Source: Candidatus Saccharimonadota bacterium
GTDB lineage: Bacteria > Patescibacteriota > Saccharimonadia > Saccharimonadales > UBA4665
Direction: 5' to 3'
Assembly: GCA_029288515.1 (NCBI GenBank)
Contig: JARIHB010000018.1
Coordinates: forward strand, 1-5,760
DNA: 5,760 bases
How positions within the stretch are numbered: position 1 is the first letter of the stretch; the number at the start of each line of letters is the position of its first letter. The notes under the pieces were generated by a model, which had not been told where the DNA came from, ran no database searches, and saw nothing but the letters and a program-made list of their open reading frames with translations. Of the stretch, positions 4,840-5,760 are shown in pieces. The position numbers and the translations under genes were made by a program.

Positions 4840-5403
4840 ATGAATCCAAATCAGATTGCGGGCGACGCCCAGGCGAAGTTTACCGGCGCGGCCCAGCATT
4901 TCGGCGAAGAGCTCAAAAAAGTCCGTACCGGCCGTGCCCATGCCGGTATGTTGGATGGTGTTATGGTAACGGCTTATGGCACGGCTATGCCCCTGAACCA
5001 GGTGGCAAACGTGACCGCTCCTGAAGCCCAGCTCCTGCAAATTACGCCCTTTGACCCTACTAACATCCAGGCCATTGCCACCGCCATTCGCGATAATCCG
5101 ACGTTGGGCTTGAACCCATCCGACGACGGCCGCGTGGTGCGTGTGCCTATTCCGGCTTTGACCGAAGAGCGTCGCCGTGAATACGTCAAGGTAGTAAGCG
5201 GTAAAATGGAAGACGCGATGGTGGTGCTGCGCAACATCCGCCACGATGCGCTTGACGGTATCAGTAAGGCTAAGAAAGACAAACTAGTAGGCGAAGACGA
5301 TGCCAAGCGGCTTGAAAAGCAGGTCGATGAGGCGATGTCTAAGGCAAAAGGCGACATTGAAGCTGCGGCCAAGGCCAAAGAAACCGAAATCATGACCGTC
5401 TAA
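4840..5403 (+). CDS. frr: Ribosome recycling factor (RRF)
   Basis: RRF acts with EF-G to split the post-termination 70S ribosome into subunits after release factor action. The 187-aa product (usual length about 185) shows the complete two-domain layout: three-helix-bundle domain I at the ends and beta domain II inserted from about 31 to 104. Motifs are ELKKVRTGRAHAGMLD (24-39) with the rRNA-binding RTGRA (29-33), YGTAMPLNQVA (46-56), GLNPSDDGRVVRVPIP (90-105), LTEERR (107-112) and the end KETEIMTV. The longest frame would begin at ATG 4810, but that codon overlaps the -10 box, and 4840 has a Shine-Dalgarno sequence and gives the family length. In many bacteria pyrH separates tsf from frr; here it is absent, and frr has its own promoter. 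No terminator follows; the uppS promoter begins about 30 bases after the stop. Confidence 0.97.
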   Translation: MNPNQIAGDAQAKFTGAAQHFGEELKKVRTGRAHAGMLDGVMVTAYGTAMPLNQVANVTAPEAQLLQITPFDPTNIQAIATAIRDNPTLGLNPSDDGRVVRVPIPALTEERRREYVKVVSGKMEDAMVVLRNIRHDALDGISKAKKDKLVGEDDAKRLEKQVDEAMSKAKGDIEAAAKAKETEIMTV

Positions 5404-5432
5404 AGCTTCTTTGGTTTGTCTTCAGCAATCCC

Positions 5433-5441
5433 TGGTACAAT
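5433..5441 (+). promoter_or_regulatory. Extended -10 promoter of uppS, nearly leaderless
   Basis: TGGTACAAT is an extended -10 element with five of six matches in the hexamer (5436-5441). No convincing -35 box is seen at the usual distance. The expected transcription start, 5446-5449, leaves 2-5 bases before the ATG at 5451, and no Shine-Dalgarno sequence exists. The sequence from the -10 box to the start codon closely resembles that of rpmE. Confidence 0.62.
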
Positions 5442-5450
5442 ATACAAGAT

Positions 5451-5760
5451 ATGGATACTGAGACTTTAACCGTACCCAAACACGTTGGGTTTATCCTTGA
5501 CGGTAATCGCCGGTGGGCGCGCCAGCATAGCCTACCGGATATGGACGGTCATCTGGCCGGCTACGCGGCACTCCGCGAAGTTATTCGCGGCTGTTTTGAC
5601 GCCGGCATTGAGTACGTAAGCATTTACACTTTTTCGACCGAAAACTGGCAGCGTGATGGGAAAGAAGTCTCCGCGCTTATGAAGCTCGCCATGCGTGTCG
5701 TGACAACCGATCTCAAGGATTTTGTTAAGGATCACGTTCGATTACGCTTCCTTGGCCCTG
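5451..5760 (+). CDS. uppS: Undecaprenyl diphosphate synthase (cis-prenyltransferase), N-terminal part, runs off the right edge
   Basis: UppS condenses farnesyl diphosphate with isopentenyl diphosphate units in cis to make undecaprenyl diphosphate, the lipid carrier for peptidoglycan and other envelope glycans. It works at the inner face of the membrane. The 103 visible codons contain HVGFILDGNRRWARQH (11-26), with the catalytic, Mg2+-binding Asp17 in the DGN signature, GHLAGY (33-38), and the substrate-binding FSTENWQR (61-68) followed by EVSALMKL (72-79). The usual DGNGRWA reads DGNRRWA here, a variant I associate with other cis-prenyltransferases. The family is about 230-255 aa, so less than half is present; the C-terminal RxxG and catalytic part is outside. 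The ATG at 5451 is the only in-frame start that leaves room before the DGN motif. uppS after frr is a common bacterial order, usually followed by cdsA. Confidence 0.96.
   Translation, partial: MDTETLTVPKHVGFILDGNRRWARQHSLPDMDGHLAGYAALREVIRGCFDAGIEYVSIYTFSTENWQRDGKEVSALMKLAMRVVTTDLKDFVKDHVRLRFLGP

Noticed and set aside
4128..5244. Long minus-strand open frames opposite tsf and frr (176 and 182 codons)
   Set aside because: They are antisense to unmistakable EF-Ts and RRF genes and have no recognisable protein features or ribosome binding sites.
827..5403. UGA recoded to glycine, as in Gracilibacteria and Absconditabacteria
   Set aside because: No in-frame TGA occurs within the conserved genes, and conserved glycine positions are encoded by GGN, so code 11 fits; absence of TGA stops is reported separately.

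Overview
The window reads as a chromosomal translation locus of a bacterium using genetic code 11, most likely a member of the Candidate Phyla Radiation (Patescibacteria). Candidatus Saccharibacteria is my best guess. This rests on compact spacing, a cysteine-free type-B L31, a short EF-Ts, an rpsB-tsf-frr-uppS order with no pyrH, and several genes whose -10 box sits almost on the start codon. The phylum call is an inference from recognised protein families; no search was run.

Left part (1-1216), minus strand. A strong promoter drives rpmE (ribosomal protein L31). A terminator-like hairpin follows, then the 5' two thirds of prfA (release factor 1), which runs off the left edge. Middle part (1230-3238), plus strand. 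Three tandem genes of about 200-220 codons encode diverged but clearly related proteins that I do not recognise. They share a PAPAH-like N-terminal motif, a YYV/YVY motif, HxxGSxDxL, a LPxxRH stretch, an HE...VAYY-type strand and a C-terminal EW. They have no visible signal peptide or membrane segment, and two of them use rare ATA codons. This array is the novel element of the window.

Right part (3247-5760), plus strand. An extended -10 promoter and a structured leader of about 95 nt precede rpsB (S2) and tsf (EF-Ts). A strong 13-bp hairpin closes that operon. frr (ribosome recycling factor) has its own perfect extended -10 box and its true start at 4840. uppS (undecaprenyl diphosphate synthase) begins from a near-leaderless promoter and runs off the right edge.

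Together the recognised genes cover ribosome structure (L31, S2), elongation (EF-Ts), termination (RF1) and recycling (RRF), then the lipid carrier for cell-envelope glycan synthesis (UppS). The three unknown genes are inserted between the divergent rpmE-prfA and rpsB-tsf units. No tRNA, rRNA, CRISPR array, transposase or attachment site was seen.
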